Shown here: positions 29,201 through 44,200 of the stretch, piece after piece | Position numbering within the stretch: the first letter of the stretch is position 1 | Layout: each line of letters begins with the position of its first letter | DNA from: Dendrolimus kikuchii | Lineage: Eukaryota; Arthropoda; Insecta; Lepidoptera; Lasiocampidae | Assembly: GCA_019925095.2 (NCBI GenBank) | Contig: CM034389.1 | Location: 18,091,435 to 18,155,434, forward strand | Direction: 5' to 3' | DNA length: 64,000 nucleotides | Translations under genes and position numbers: made by a program | Notes under the pieces: model-generated | The model's database searches: none | What the model was told of the DNA's origin: nothing | What the model saw: the letters and a program-made list of their open reading frames with translations, nothing else

Positions 29201-32200
29201 TGTTTTAGTATCAATCAAACCTTTATGTATAATAATATCCACTTTAAAACACTCCCGGGAAAATTCCCTCAGGATTCCCGGAATATAAACTACCGCATTA
29301 CTCGAAAAAGAACTTAAGCTATCGTTCTTGTGGAATCGTATCGAAATCAGCTAATGTTTATGCAATGTAACGAATTTGTACCATACCCGAAAAACCTCCC
29401 CCTGGAATTCCGGGTCACAAAGTAATCGCAACATTTAAAAATTATGTAACCTATCGTTTTAGTAAAAACTGTGTTGAAATAAGTTAACTTTTATACACCC
29501 GAACAACCTTAAACCTAACAGGAAAATTCCTCCGAAATTCTCAGGCTAAGAGTATCACACACACATTTTATCACATAAAATTTGTTATTGATCATTGGAA
29601 CGCGATTTTTTTTTCAATCTGGCTATTTTGAAGCATTCCCAGAAGAAAATCCGCGGAAAGTCTAAGAATTTGCTGTCAGTCAGTAAAAACCGCATCGAAA
29701 TCGACCCTGTAGTTTTTATGTTACTCTCGAACAAACAGACAAGAACCGTAAAAAAAATGTGTCGTATTCTCCATCGTTAATATAGTCTATTCCAGTTGGT
29801 TTTTTTTTAACAGCTTCAATGTACAGACAGGGCATTTATAAAATATTATAGATAAACGTAAAAATAGGTGTAACTTTACGTAATATAAGTATGGATCTAA
29901 GTATGTTAAATAATTAAATTAGTATTGATAAATTAATAATACTGACTTGAGGTTGATGTAAAAATATAATACGCAATTAGTAGGTGAACTCTCCTTTATT
30001 CATAATAGTTATATGAGGTTTATAGGCTCGTTGGAAATAATTATTAATTTATGCATAATAATACTTTTCTAAGAAGCCTATAAATCTCGTATAGCTATGA
30101 TGATGATAAGGGGTTATGAAGATTGTATTAAAATTAAATGAAAAAGTCTTTCGTGTTGTTGTATTTAGAATTTACTGCATAGACTACTTCTATTTTACTA
30201 ATTGTGTTGGTTCAGATTTACTAGATAATTATATTTCTTTTCCCTCATTTGCGTAGATATAACAGTGATTTGTAATATTTAAATTACTTGGATGTTTGAA
30301 TAATTAAGTCATCGTGACAATTATTTTTAGGTTACACAATACTAAAGGAAATCGGCATTATATGAGTATAGCGACGACGACTTTTATTAATTTAAATGTA
30401 CTTATAATGTTAGTTTTGGAAATTTAGTACAGTATTTAAAACTAGGTAGCAAACTCGGGGAATAAGGCCACCAAGACATGTTCTCTCTGTGAGAAAGAAC
30501 GAATCATTTTACCTCCACGTTCCTTCTGCGTACGACAGAGCTGTGGAATACGCTAGCAGTCTGTGAAAAGAGAAAAAGAAAAGTACAATCTGGGAGTCTT
30601 CAAGTCTCGTGTGAATAGGTATCTTCTAAGTAAACAAGCTCCATCTTCGACCGTATCATCGTCTAACATTAGGCGTGATCGTGGTCAAAGGCGAACTTAT
30701 TTATCATAAAAAAATTGATACGCTAAATAGGTATCTATCAAAATAACAAATAAAATCATCCATAGCTTTTTATATCGTTTTATTGAAAAGATAATGCAGA
30801 ATTTTCAGGGGCGACAATTTTTTTGTTCCGTGAAAGCAATTTCGTGCGAATGTACAATTTTGTACGATATTAAACAGTGCGATAGGAAATCGATTTTAAC
30901 GACTTTAGATGAAGATTTTAAAAGTACATTTGAAACTATTTTTCTCTCTACTTTCAACTTTCTACCTATTTAATTATCGATAATTAGCAGTGCATAATAC
31001 TAGGTGTTTCAAAGCAGTTCATAGGAGACACCTTCCACAATTTTATTTTCTTACTGTATATAGTCTGCAAAAAATAACCCTAACCAGAAACAATAAAATT
31101 CAATGAATCTCAACGTGTCATGCATTAGCTTTGATAACCATAATAGTATTACCAATGATAAATTAAACAACTGAAATTACTTAAAGTAGATAGTCATTGA
31201 CACATGCGATATAAGAGGTAATTTTTGCTATCTAAATCCTGATTAGGTACTATTATAGACTGTCGCGACTTTGTCGTGATTGAAATCTTAATTAATATTA
31301 ATTGCGAGACGGTATTTTGAAAAAGGTCTTAGACAAAGTGACCAACATAAACAAACACTTATTAATATCCTGTCTCCCATAAAAGATAAACTATTATATT
31401 TCACCTGATAACATACACAAATTTAACAACAATATCTAATTGCATTCCTAGTACAAAAATAAGAGGAGCTGCTAGTGTTAGAACACTATTACCTAGTACG
31501 TGCTAAGAATCCTTACTTGTTTAACTTTATGAAATTCAAAATCGACAACTCAGTGAGATGAATCGTGATTACTTCTTTGCATCCTAAAGTAAATTTTATT
31601 GTGTTAAGATTTCATTTTTTTTTACATACATACATACATAACTTCACGCCAGTTCCCTTGCGGGGTAGGCACGAACAACAGAACGCCATTCAGGCTTATT
31701 CTTACACATCTCACTTGCTTCTTTGGCTTTCATAACTCTTGTCATGCACGCTCGTCTGTTCTTAAGGCTCCTGACATCACCTTTTGCTAGTACACGATCA
31801 ATTTGATCATGGAAGGTGTGTCGTGGCCTTTCACGACTTTTTTTTTAATATAATAAAATATTAGTTCCTAATCTGAAGCTTTGCTTCCCTTTGGGAGTAT
31901 GCTCTTCAGACACCCAAAATTAATATAAGTAGAATAAAGCATCGCGAACATAGTAACAGCTAAAATATTGGATAAATATGTAGTTAAATCTAGTATCGTA
32001 GGTTAAAGCATATATCGTGTACTGTTATGGTTTAAAGTAAGTCTTTTGAAACAGTTATCATCTTTTTATATCGGATTTTAACGAATGCAACACATCCGGA
32101 CCCATGCCTATGTGTCTGTGTAATTTAACCAACCGATCCCATAATTTGAGTTGATATTCATAGGTTGACCCGAAAATTATAATACTGATTCGAACATACA

Positions 32201-35200
32201 TAGTGGTTTCACAATGTTTTATTCGTTGTATGTTTATGAATAGGCGTATTGATAGATGATCCTCATTTAACATCTGGTACTTCATTCAATGTGTACATTC
32301 CTCGTCGATTGGAGGACAATTGATTGGGTCAATAAAAATAACATTTTGATGCCATTGAGATCACTTTAGTTATGATCGATTGAACATCGGCACGGCTTAA
32401 ATCAATTCGATGAGACCAATAGCTTTAAAGTTATGTCTATTTTACGACATAATACTACTTTTGTATGTAACTTCTTGCATGTTTGTTAATTTTCATAGTT
32501 ATTTTCTGGATATTTTGGAACATATACCTATATAAATATTTATAGATCATAAATATGTAGAATCTTGTTTATTATTTCGTCAAATTAATATTATCGATAT
32601 TTAATTTATATTTCAGTTTTTTATCAATTAATAACACGTTGGTGTTTATTATATTTTACATTATATTTATACTTTTTTGAACATATTGAGATCCCTGTGT
32701 TTAATCGACTTCAAAAAGGAGGAGGTTCTCAATTCGTCGGGTTTTTTTTTGTTTTTTTTTATGTATGTTCACCGATTACTCCGAGATTTATGATCCGATT
32801 TACGTGATTCTTTTTTTGTTCGATCGGAATAGCTTTCATTTGGTCCCCTAAAAATTTGACATAGTTTGGCCCAGTAGTTGTCATTTTATGAACATTTTTT
32901 ATGAAAAAATTTCCATTCCGTTCCATATGTACACCGATTACTCTGAGAGTGATTATCCGATTTACGTGATTCTTTTTTTGTTCGACGCGAAATAGCTGCC
33001 ATTTTTATGTAGAATGTTCTAGAAATATCTTTATGTAATTCCGATAATATTAGGTATGTTGATAACAACAGATGGAAAAGTACACTCCAATGGATTTACA
33101 AAAAACCCACCAATCAATACGCGCAATCTGTGTCAATATGTACCTACTTGGCACGAAGTAAATCAGTTTTTCAAAGATTATATGTTCGCATTAAACTGTA
33201 ATTTATTGAATGGTTGGCAAATATATGTAATTGCTTCATCAATTTATCATTGATTTAGTCATAATTTTATTTAAATAAATAGGCCAGGGGGCCGGGCGTA
33301 TAGGGGTCGCTTTTGGAGGATTGCTTAGTGATATTGACACATATCTAGATATACTAGAAGGTATAACACATCACTTAAGGGTTATCGGAAATATATTCGG
33401 TTCCCGAGACCCGGATATTACGCCGATGTGATAGAACATCGGGATGGTCTACTTGGTCAATCCGAACATGCCATCGGGAGTCCAATACTATGCTACTGAA
33501 TAAAAAGAAGTAAAAAGAAACATAAAAAAGCACTAGCATACTGCTATCCTTGGCTAGTACGGGTACCCTACCCGTGACGGATTACATCTCGCAAAAAAAT
33601 TGTAAGTTGAATGTAATTTTTGATCAAAAACTACACGACATAAATTTACATATGGTACTTTCCGCTGGGCTTTCTAAAAATTCCTTGACCACGCACTTGG
33701 CCGATTTTTTACTAGATAGAAAGATTTTAAAATACAATACATAGAATGACTTCTTCAACCTCACGAAGAGCAAAATAAACGTTGTTTTGACGTAAGAAAC
33801 ACCGTGTTGACATTTGATTATTTTCTGAATGATGTGAATTCATAATAATGGTGACTTGAATGTACTCATGTATTTGGCGTTGTCGGTGTACTGATGTATT
33901 TGGTCAAGACGGGTGATTCGATCTATTAGACGACAATGGTTGTACCGATACTAATGATCACTTTCGATGTTGTTATCTATTTGACCATCTTGACTGCTCC
34001 TTTCTATAAGACGCTGACTGCGAAAAATATAAACAAAAACAATTATATTTACGACGATTACGTGATTTATTACTTACTGTACGTGATTATTCTTTTAATA
34101 GCAAAAAGCAGTTAAAACGGTTAAAAAAATTAATCTTCAATTTTTCAAAGGACTGTAATATACCTAGGTTGTTTCGAAAATTGTTAACCAGGGAATAAAT
34201 ACAATCTCTTTTTTCTTGAAACTATTTTGAATTGACAGCTAATTTCAATACAAATCTCTCTCTCTTCATCGTTCAATTTCAAAAGTTTTTATTCAAAATA
34301 AGTTCCACTGGAGAACACATTTTGAAGGTCAATACCTATAAGTTAAAATTTAATTTTAATTCCTTGTCTATGTACACCGCTTCGCAATGTGTTATTGCTG
34401 TTAAGGAGAAGAAGCGGCAAGAAACTCCCCAGCAACACTTGTAGCTAAAAATTGATTAACTCACTTTTCTTTTTTTTAAATAAATTTTATACATAAATGT
34501 GTTCACAATCACTTTTCGAAGAATTAATAGAGTTGTAGCAAACAGTAGATATAAGACAGACACAATAAAAGGCCAAAAAATATTATTATAGTTATAATAA
34601 TGACATGACGTACTAAAATTTTATATTGCAACATATCTTCATAAATTCGTTACATGCCTGGCAAGGTAAAAATATACAAAATATAGTATAAGAGGTTGGA
34701 GCGAGCTGCTATGTTTGTCATTTAAGTATCCTTCAATAGTGTAGTATCCCTTTTTTAGCAAGATACTTTTTAATTTGGTTTCAAATTTAGTGAAAGGCAG
34801 ATCTAACATTTCATTCGGAATCTTGTTGAAGAAGCGTATACCAACCAAGCTCTTTGGTGAAAATCATTGGCCACCTATGTGTAGTTATTTTTTTAAAGAT
34901 TATATGTCAATCTTCTTTTATTTGCAATAATGGACGTGTCTGGGAAGCTTTTCGTGCTCTGATTTTTTATGATTATAAACGAGGGTTGTTAACCTTAAAG
35001 GAATCTCCCGAAATTTACAAGGTGTATTTAGGGAGTGTGCTCCTGCATTAGCAACACTTACTTATGAGTTTCTTGAATTTAAACGTGGTTTAAAGAACCT
35101 TAACGATAACCCCAAACCCGGCTGAACTACAGTTGCAGTAGCTCATGAAAAAGTCAGCAGGTTAGAGTGGTTATTGTGGGAGAATAGACATATTACACAT

Positions 35201-38200
35201 CAAGAGATTCAGGCTGAACTGAAGATTGGATCACAGGTAGTTTTCACCATCCTATATGAACATCTTAAAGTTAAGAAGCTTTCTTCGCGATGGATTCCTC
35301 ATTTTCTCATCGAAAAGTAAAAATCTTGTCGTATTGATTGGTGCAAATTTATCCTGTAAAACTTCAAAGACGGAACTTTGGAAAACGTATTCTACATCCT
35401 TACAGCTGACGAAACTTGGATCAACAGCTACGATCCTCTCACGAAGCAACAATCCACGGAATGGATGTTTGAAGAAGATGAGTTGCCCATAAAAGTTGCG
35501 TTAATAAAAAAAATATAGCGGTTTTTTTCGACGCAATGAACCAGTAGCAGTAATTCAGCTAGAAGCCCGTAGAGCAGTTACTAGTGAATGGTATTGTGAA
35601 GTTAGTCTGCCTCAAGCTTTCAGGGAGTTGAATAGCGAGCGACCAAGGAGTGGTGTCCGTGGCACTCTTTTTTATCCAGATATCGAGCCCGGTCACACAG
35701 TACAGAGCTAGAACCATGGACTATTTGAATACTTCGGGAGTACAAATTTTACCCCATTCTCCGTACACCCCATATTTAGCTTTATGTGATTTTTATTTAT
35801 TTAAAAATGTTTCGTGTGCGAAAATTTAACACTGCAAAAGAGGCCATCGACAAATTTCGACGCTTTCTTTTCGACCACCCAACACACATTTTTTAAATAT
35901 TTCGAAAGCTGATTCTCCCCAAGTGCATTAGGGTGGGAGGGGAATGTTTTGAAAAGCTATAAATATTTTTTTTATCTTCTATTTTTAATTTGACCAATTA
36001 TTTTTGGAACAGCCCACGTATATGCGCTGTACGAACACGAGTAATTGCAAATTGTTAGTTTCCACTTATTACGAGTCCGCCAAGGGGTATTTATGATTTA
36101 ATGGCTTAAAAATCATTTATGGGCGGTTCCTATATTTTACTGATTCATCTGCTTTACTATCGCGCATCGGTTGAATTTTGACATTACTTGTATGTGGTTT
36201 ATGGCAAATTTTAACCGATATTCAGCCAAATGGACTTTTGGTAAGATATAGGAGAGAGCCATCAAAGACATTTAAGTCCTATATGGCAAAACGGTAGGCT
36301 TAGTAATTATGGAAGCCTAAAGTGTGAGATTTTGTTGTGTTAAAGAGTCCGTGTTAATTTTATCTTTGCCTTTAATTATTGTGAATTTACTTCTTTATAT
36401 AAATATTACCAGGATGTTTACATCTTAAAAAGGGCTCTAGCGTACCTTGAATTTTAACCTATCTAAAAAAAATTGAAAATTTCCATGAGCGCATCGACTA
36501 CAAGCGACCTTCTGCTGTGTTAACACCGCAACGAATTGTGAACGTTAAAAATATCGATGTGGAAGTTTAACGCAAGCCGCAGCGGCGCGTGCCGCGTAAT
36601 CGCCACGTCACCGCATGACGTTACATCGTACGATGTTTGTTATCGAAATATTTCATATGGCCGTGTGATCTGTCTACAGGTACTGAGAAATTCCATGTTT
36701 TGATCGGAGTAATATATCTACCACGCCTCCTACACTCATACGCTTATCGTGCAATTAATGGAAACAAATAGATTATTACTCATTGTATTTTCTCATTTAT
36801 CTCAGTAAACGTATTTTAAAGTTGATAGGAAATTACGTTTCTGTGTACTACAATTGATTAAAGCGTACGCAAATGATATCTAAGTATTATATAAATTATA
36901 CCTATCGTAAACGTTATAAGTAGGTTATTAGGATTATTTAGATCTATATGAAACATTGGGAGTTGTAAATGTTATTTTTAAAGTTTAAAGAGATGTTTAT
37001 GATGAAATATTGTAAATTGTAAACCTAAGCACATGTTTACATAGATATAGGTGATAAAACAAAATTGCTTAAAACAGCATTATCCTTCATTTAATGCTTC
37101 AATGACGAAGGTGTGGTATCGTGAATAATATAATTAATCACTTCTATGACCTCACGTGAGGTTTTTAGACAACGCGAAGATCTATTTGCTATGGGTATGG
37201 CGCAAATGTTGCACGGCCAATAGGCCAACACTCGACGAATAAGGCGACGTGACGTCACAACATCACGCCACCTTTCGTTTAGTCAGCGCTGGCGCGATCC
37301 GGCTCACCGCTCGCGCATTCCAAACATACCTTAACAAAACTTGTCTGTCTGTGTATAAATTCCGCAACATTGGTGTACTTATTAATCACATGAAGTAAAT
37401 CTCTTAAGAAGTCTATTTCATAAAACACTTACGACCAATAATGTATTAAAATGAAAATTATTAATTTTCTTTCTGATTCTATGAAGCCAATATTGGTAAT
37501 AACTACGCAAGCAATCGGTGAAATGCACTTATAGATAAAACATAAATGTTTCATATGCTTTCTCATTAGTAACAAGTCTAGCACAACATATAAAATCGAT
37601 GAAACCTAACTAGTGGCGAACGACGTAGCCACGGGCTCATGTTATAGCAGAAACTTGAATAGCGTCAGCCGGATCGCTCACAGTTAAATTGACGGATCGT
37701 TTCGTTGGGGGAACTTCAATGACTGTCTGGTTCGGCCAGTGTTGCGTTGCCGGCCCGGCCGAATTCATTTGGTAACGTGACTTTAACCGCACCGCGCGTG
37801 CCGTGTTTGCATTTAAACTACAATTTTAACTACATCGTGTTCCTAACAACAACAATATTATATATAATATAAACCTAACAACAAGCATTTGGAAGCATTC
37901 TACAAGTTTATTTTATTTTATTAGACTCTACAGAACCGATAAAAGCCGATGAAGAGGTGCATTATGGTTCAAATCAATCTGTGATAGTTGCGGAAATACC
38001 TATTACCAGTGAGTATTTTGTCAAGAATCCATCCAGTGTCTGATTTTCCACTCCTTCTCCAATCTGCCAAATTGAATTAATTAAAATCAAGGCGTATTAG
38101 TTACATTTTGAAAGTGAATGTTGTTAATTACAATCTGTAATCATAGAAGGTAGATGCTACTATTTTTAGTTTCTAATCACAACTTATAAATATTACGCCC

Positions 38201-41200
38201 AGATTTTGATTAAAAATTTCATTATGACTGAATGAATCATGCTAATAAGATCATGCGATAAGATATGAAGAAATATCTGGCTTATAAATCGGGTTATAGT
38301 ATAAAACTTAACTAACCAGCATAGGACCATCACTTACACTAACAACCGTTCGCTGTGAATGTTCAAAAATATATCTGTGTGTCTTCAATTTGGGAATCAT
38401 TGACTGATTTGCAGGGCATGTCGAACTAGTTAAAAACTGATGCATTACGGTTTTGAATGTGATTGGTATATTGGGAAGCTTAAACCATATGGTTAATACA
38501 CCGCGAGAAGGGCTCGTCCTTCTCTTGAAACTCGCCCACGCTATTTGGAAGAGTGAAACGGCCACTGAAGCTCCTGAGGAACCAGAAGCGGAAGCTTTAC
38601 AATCAGTAGATCCAGAAGCTGAGCCAATGAAGGCCTATTGGGAAACTGACAAGGAAGATCTGATTGAGAAGAACCAGCCGTACATTGATCTATTCTTCAA
38701 GGACGTCGACCTTGGTAGGATACCTGATGCAACGGAGAAACCCTTAGCAGAATCTCGTTATAACTTTGAAAGTCTAAGTTTAAGTTATTTACCGGACGCC
38801 CTGAAAAATCTCAACGTTGGGGGTAAAGTATTAAATTTATATTTCTTATAATATTTATTTAAATTAGTTGTCAATATTGGGAAGACACACAGATTCATTA
38901 TGAACTGGGTGCATGATTATTACATTATAAGTAATTTTAAATAACTAATACCTAACATTGTCCGCAAAACTGATAGGCCTATTGTATTGGTAAGGTCATT
39001 GTCAAAGGTGGATACAATATTTTTTGCATTGTTTGGAATGTTTTTCATTTAGCATCTGATAGCCCTATATAATAGATATACCTATTGTGATAAATTCATT
39101 GTTATGAGATATGATCACAATCCCGTACTCCAGTCCTATTCATGGCATAAAAATAAAAGGTTTAATAAGGTATCCATCAAATTACATACATATATTATCT
39201 CAATCATTTCCTTCCTGTATCCTATATCACTGAATCTTTGAAACAGTTTCACAAAACTATATCAGTCATCAAGGAAATCGATTCATACCTATAATTTAAA
39301 CCGCAACATTATAACTAGGTTAAAATGAGTTACTTACTACTTGGCACGATTCATTGACATTATCTATAAATAAAATGTTTGTGAACAATTGGTTAGGAAC
39401 TCCCACTCATATCTACAACCTGAGAAATTGAAGACATGCTTACATATTACAGTTTGGAGAATGTGTTATATAAGCAAACTGTTATCATAGACATGTTCAT
39501 ATTCATGCAATGAAGTATGGCAGCAAAAATATATTCACTTAAATAAAGCAGCATTAAGAAATGTCGTTCTAAAATCATAAAACATCTTATGGGATAAATT
39601 GTATTTTATGTATTTCTTTTTAATCTGCTGGGATTATAAAATTTATCATTATTATGATATTTAGACACCTTTCAAATTGTGTAAAGCTTATTTTCATACG
39701 GATTAGACTACCTCAACATGCAAACTATTAAACATTTCGTATCAAACAAAAGTATTTTCGATTTAACTATTATATCGGTGGTGTATCGTAATGATTGCAA
39801 TACATTTACAGCATATAATTATATATTTAAGGCTATTATAATAATCGAACAATATGTTATAGAAACATAAAAAAGCATAAACGGTTATTGGAAATGTATT
39901 GCATTTATTTTTTTCGTAACTCATTATAAAATAGTTAAATTCAACCTAAAAAATAAGTAATGTTAATATAATTTAATATTCAAGTCTTGTGACAGATGAA
40001 AATCTTCATTGACGTGATCACCTTAATATCAAGATTGTATGACGTTTCATTACATGTTATGTATAAAATAATATGATGTATATAATTTATATGACATATG
40101 CGTTTATGTATATTATACTTGTCTTCGAATTCCAAATTCGGTCACTGCTTAGAATTAACTTTCAGTACACCAGTTAACCGCTTCTATCAACGGTGGAGGT
40201 ATTTTCAACACCAACATTACAAAAATCATTGATGTGAATAACTTTGAGTGTATTAACGAAAACACAGTTTCTCTGAAACATGCAACATAGTTTACATTAA
40301 AGATAATGCTCTCTCTAGATACAGACTAAGGCTGTGCAATAACAATTTTGAACAAAACTCGTCTACTTATAGCACAGTAATCTCTAACTATTTAAGAGTA
40401 GTCATAAATTTTAGCGCGGCCTTTAATTAAAATGTTCGACAGAAAAATTCAAGACATCGTTACTGTATATTGAGAAATTGTCCTGGTCTTTGAAAGGAGA
40501 ACATTCTACAAAAAGTTGCATATTTCAAAGGAGAAAAACCTAAACAACGTTCCTCGTCTAAACAGGGATTCTTTCATTTTTTACAGGTGCTCCAGAAACG
40601 CCTAAAGTGAGCACAGGGATCTCAAGCAGTGGCCGCGACGCGGGAATGGTCGCTGGGATTGTTGTTGCAGTAATCTCTGGCATTATATTATTAGTTGCAG
40701 TGGTAAGCATTTTATGATTCTTTTTATATTCTCATACAATTGTTCTAATTTTTGTACTCTTATTTGCTTTAACAATTACACTTTTTCATACTCCAACTGC
40801 TCATTAATCTGGGCCAGTTGCATCTACCCAAATATAAATGGGAGTAGTTTTTTGCTATCATCGATCCTCTTATCCATATTTTATAGTAAATTTCATAGCA
40901 ATCGCTTCGTACTTAGGCCATGAAGAAGAAAATAATATATCGTCGGTATTAGTGTGGTTCATTAGGGAAAATTATAAATTGTAATAATTCACTGCAAAAT
41001 AATTAAAACTGGTTTATTTCCTCATACCCCCCGGGAAAATACATCACACCACTATTAATCAATCGCCTCATATATATACAGACAAAAACACGCCACGTAC
41101 AAATTGAATATTAGTCCTTAAAATTGCTCGTTAAAACTTCCTTATTTCTTATTCAATAATCAATTTAACGTGTTTCCTCTATCCGTAAAGTAGATGTTTA

Positions 41201-44200
41201 AAATGCACAATACTAACCTTGTTGTTAATTGTGAGTTAAAAAGATGACCAAAATTTATTTGTTGATAGATACCCATCCTCTCATGACTCACGTTCATATC
41301 CTACCTTATTATTTTCGTGTAATACCGTATTAAGATCAATGCTCTAAAGTTTTAATGATGTATCTAATAAACAGAATTCAAATTTAAGTAATAGTTATAC
41401 CTATATGAACAGATTTTACAACGTATTTACAACAAGATCATAGGACGCAAGCTAAATATTAGCGCTGGACTGGACTACATTTCCAAGAGCTTAATAGAAG
41501 AAATAGTTTAATAGCAAATATGGTCAAAAAAGAAGCGTTAAAATACAGATAAAAATCAATAATTTTAATTACTATTTAAACAACCTTTAAAATAATTTAC
41601 TATACTCGTACAAACTCAAGATAAAACTGTCTCACTGAATGTGACTGTCTATTCTTCGTCAAATTTTAGTTTAGTTTGTTTTCATAGAATCGCTATTGTA
41701 AATGCGTTCAACTTCGACGTTCATGCGTGACTTCTTACTTACGCATCGAGTGCCACCATTATTAGCGTGAAAATGTGGTCACATTGTTATGAGACTTTGA
41801 CGAGTTTTGTTTTGAGAAAGGATTATATGTAAAGTTATTCTGAATATCATTTAGCTCCTAGCAGGTAGCAGATTTAAACAAAATTAATAAATAATGGGGA
41901 ATATGCATGTTTTTTTATTGTATTTTAAAGTCATACGTACTTTTATCATAGTAAAAAATAGAAATAATGTTGGAAATAATTATTTAAAATCTCCGATAAA
42001 TTTGAGCTATTTAAACGCCACTGTTTTACCCGCGGGATTTTTATGACGTCATAGTTTATTCACCGTTTATGTTTACATGTTCATCTTCAGTGTTACTAGC
42101 TTTAATACATACAGATCATAGAAAAAGCTAAAAGACCATCTTATAGATATTGTATTGTGCCAAACTGAAAACAACATTAAAAGCCAATAAAGTACTTTTT
42201 CTCTTCCAAAATGCGAACGTAATACGAGACTGGTGTATGGCTATGAGAAGAATATTTTTGAAGATTAGCTCGAAATTGAATTTGAGAAGAGATAAAATAT
42301 CTTCCAAAATATTTCTGGAAACTACACTAATAAATTACGATAAACACAGTCACAAAACTAAAAGCTCTACGCAGTAAATTCGCCTTTGTTGACAATCTGA
42401 AAATGTCAAAATGATGTCACGTTTCGATTTGATCAATAGAGATAATCATTTTGCGATTATAAATATCCCGCGCATGTTTAACACTTTCTAGTAATTAAAA
42501 TCTGTAAATTAAATGAATATAATAAAATAACGTTAGACATTATATAAAAAAATTAACTCTATTTGAATTACATGCACTCCCCATTATCAAATTAAGATAC
42601 TCGAATAATAATAATAAATAATTAATTTCAATATCTACAAAGGGCCAAACATTTGTTAGAATCTTAAGACTAATGGCCGGTTCCTCTACCTTACTATTCA
42701 TTGACTGGTCTTAGCATATTGATAAATATTTGACATTACTTGTATGGAGCTTATGTCAAATTTCTCATTTCAAATGTGGTTACCTATCTACCACCCCTGG
42801 TCTAGAGTATGCCACCATAACAACCTTGAGTTGTGTTCCGGCATTAGTGACCATGTTCCAGTCTCCCTTAAAAGAGCAGCAGCGCATTTGTAGCACCTTT
42901 GGTGTTGCAAATGTCCATAGGCGATGGTAACCGCTTTCCATCAAATAGGCCCTCTGTCTGTATTCTGAACTCTTGAAATTAAAAAAAAATGGTTATAGAC
43001 AATATTATGTTTTCAAAAAGATTGCATTATTTTCCAAAGTTACTTTATAATTATTAAACTACAGTTAGGACTGAACTACGAAATGTATATCCAAAATTGC
43101 GTAATTTTACTATCAAGACGTGGTATTTGCACTATCGCCTAATAAATATTACCTCGCAAAAGAACCTTGAATCGATAAATGCTAGACTGATTGATAGCGA
43201 TTAAAGTAATGTATCACGCCACAGGCCCTGTAAATGCAATATTTTATAAATAAGAAACTTTAATATCATCACCATTGCCCTTCCTAAGCTTATAGAGAAT
43301 ATTCCAGATCGTCGTTCCATGACTGATTAATTGACAGTCTTAATTCCATTAGACAACAAGCCTGACTTGTAATAATCGTTTTAATTGACGGCAATACACT
43401 TAATTTCTTTCATGTAGTTATCTCAAATTGACATCAGTATTTTAAATTTAACTGGTATAGCGATTATGTCGGTTTTGGTCGAGGTTCCGCTCGCGTGAAC
43501 TTTTTCATCTGTACTATGCGAAAACTTATATTCTTCGTGATAAAATTAACATACATATTTGATGTTTACCCCCGTTATCGAAAATACACTAATTTCACGA
43601 CATTTAGTTTATTTCCTAATATAATGAACAAACAAACATCGAAACAATAATACTTGTGTGGTACTCTCATGGTCCATCGGTGCCGGATTATGTATACGCC
43701 AAGAAAAGGTGTGAGAACGGCAGGGATACTTAATGCGGATATAAGACGGATCAACCAAAGTGAATCAATCAATCAGTTCTGTGCCTGAGGACACGACGGT
43801 ATTCAACGACATTGAATGAATTAATTTTATATTTATACAGATCACTTGGTTGTTTCATTCAAATTGAAAGACATAAATGATGTTTAATATCGGCTTATTT
43901 AGATGCTTCTGTTCAGCCTGTTCTTAACGCACACCTTTTTTACACCCTGTCATGCGTCCCCCGTCACCGATGGACTATGAGAGAGTCACGTAATAATTAT
44001 TTAGATGCTTTAAAAAGTTGTATAAATAAATTCGGAGTTATACCTTTATGCAAATTGAAAAGCATTTGTAAAATTAATGATAACTACTCTTTGCAGGTCG
44101 CAGTGGTTATGTACAGACATTACGTACATCATAATGTTACGTCAATGAACTTCGACAACCCGGTGTACCGCAAGACTACGGAAGACCAATTCGCTCTGGA

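Noticed and set aside
38453..38822. The 38.4-kb frame as an LpR cassette exon
   Set aside because: The possible donor is phase 1, but no pyrimidine-rich acceptor in the matching phase precedes it, and exon 12 joins exon 13 cleanly without it.
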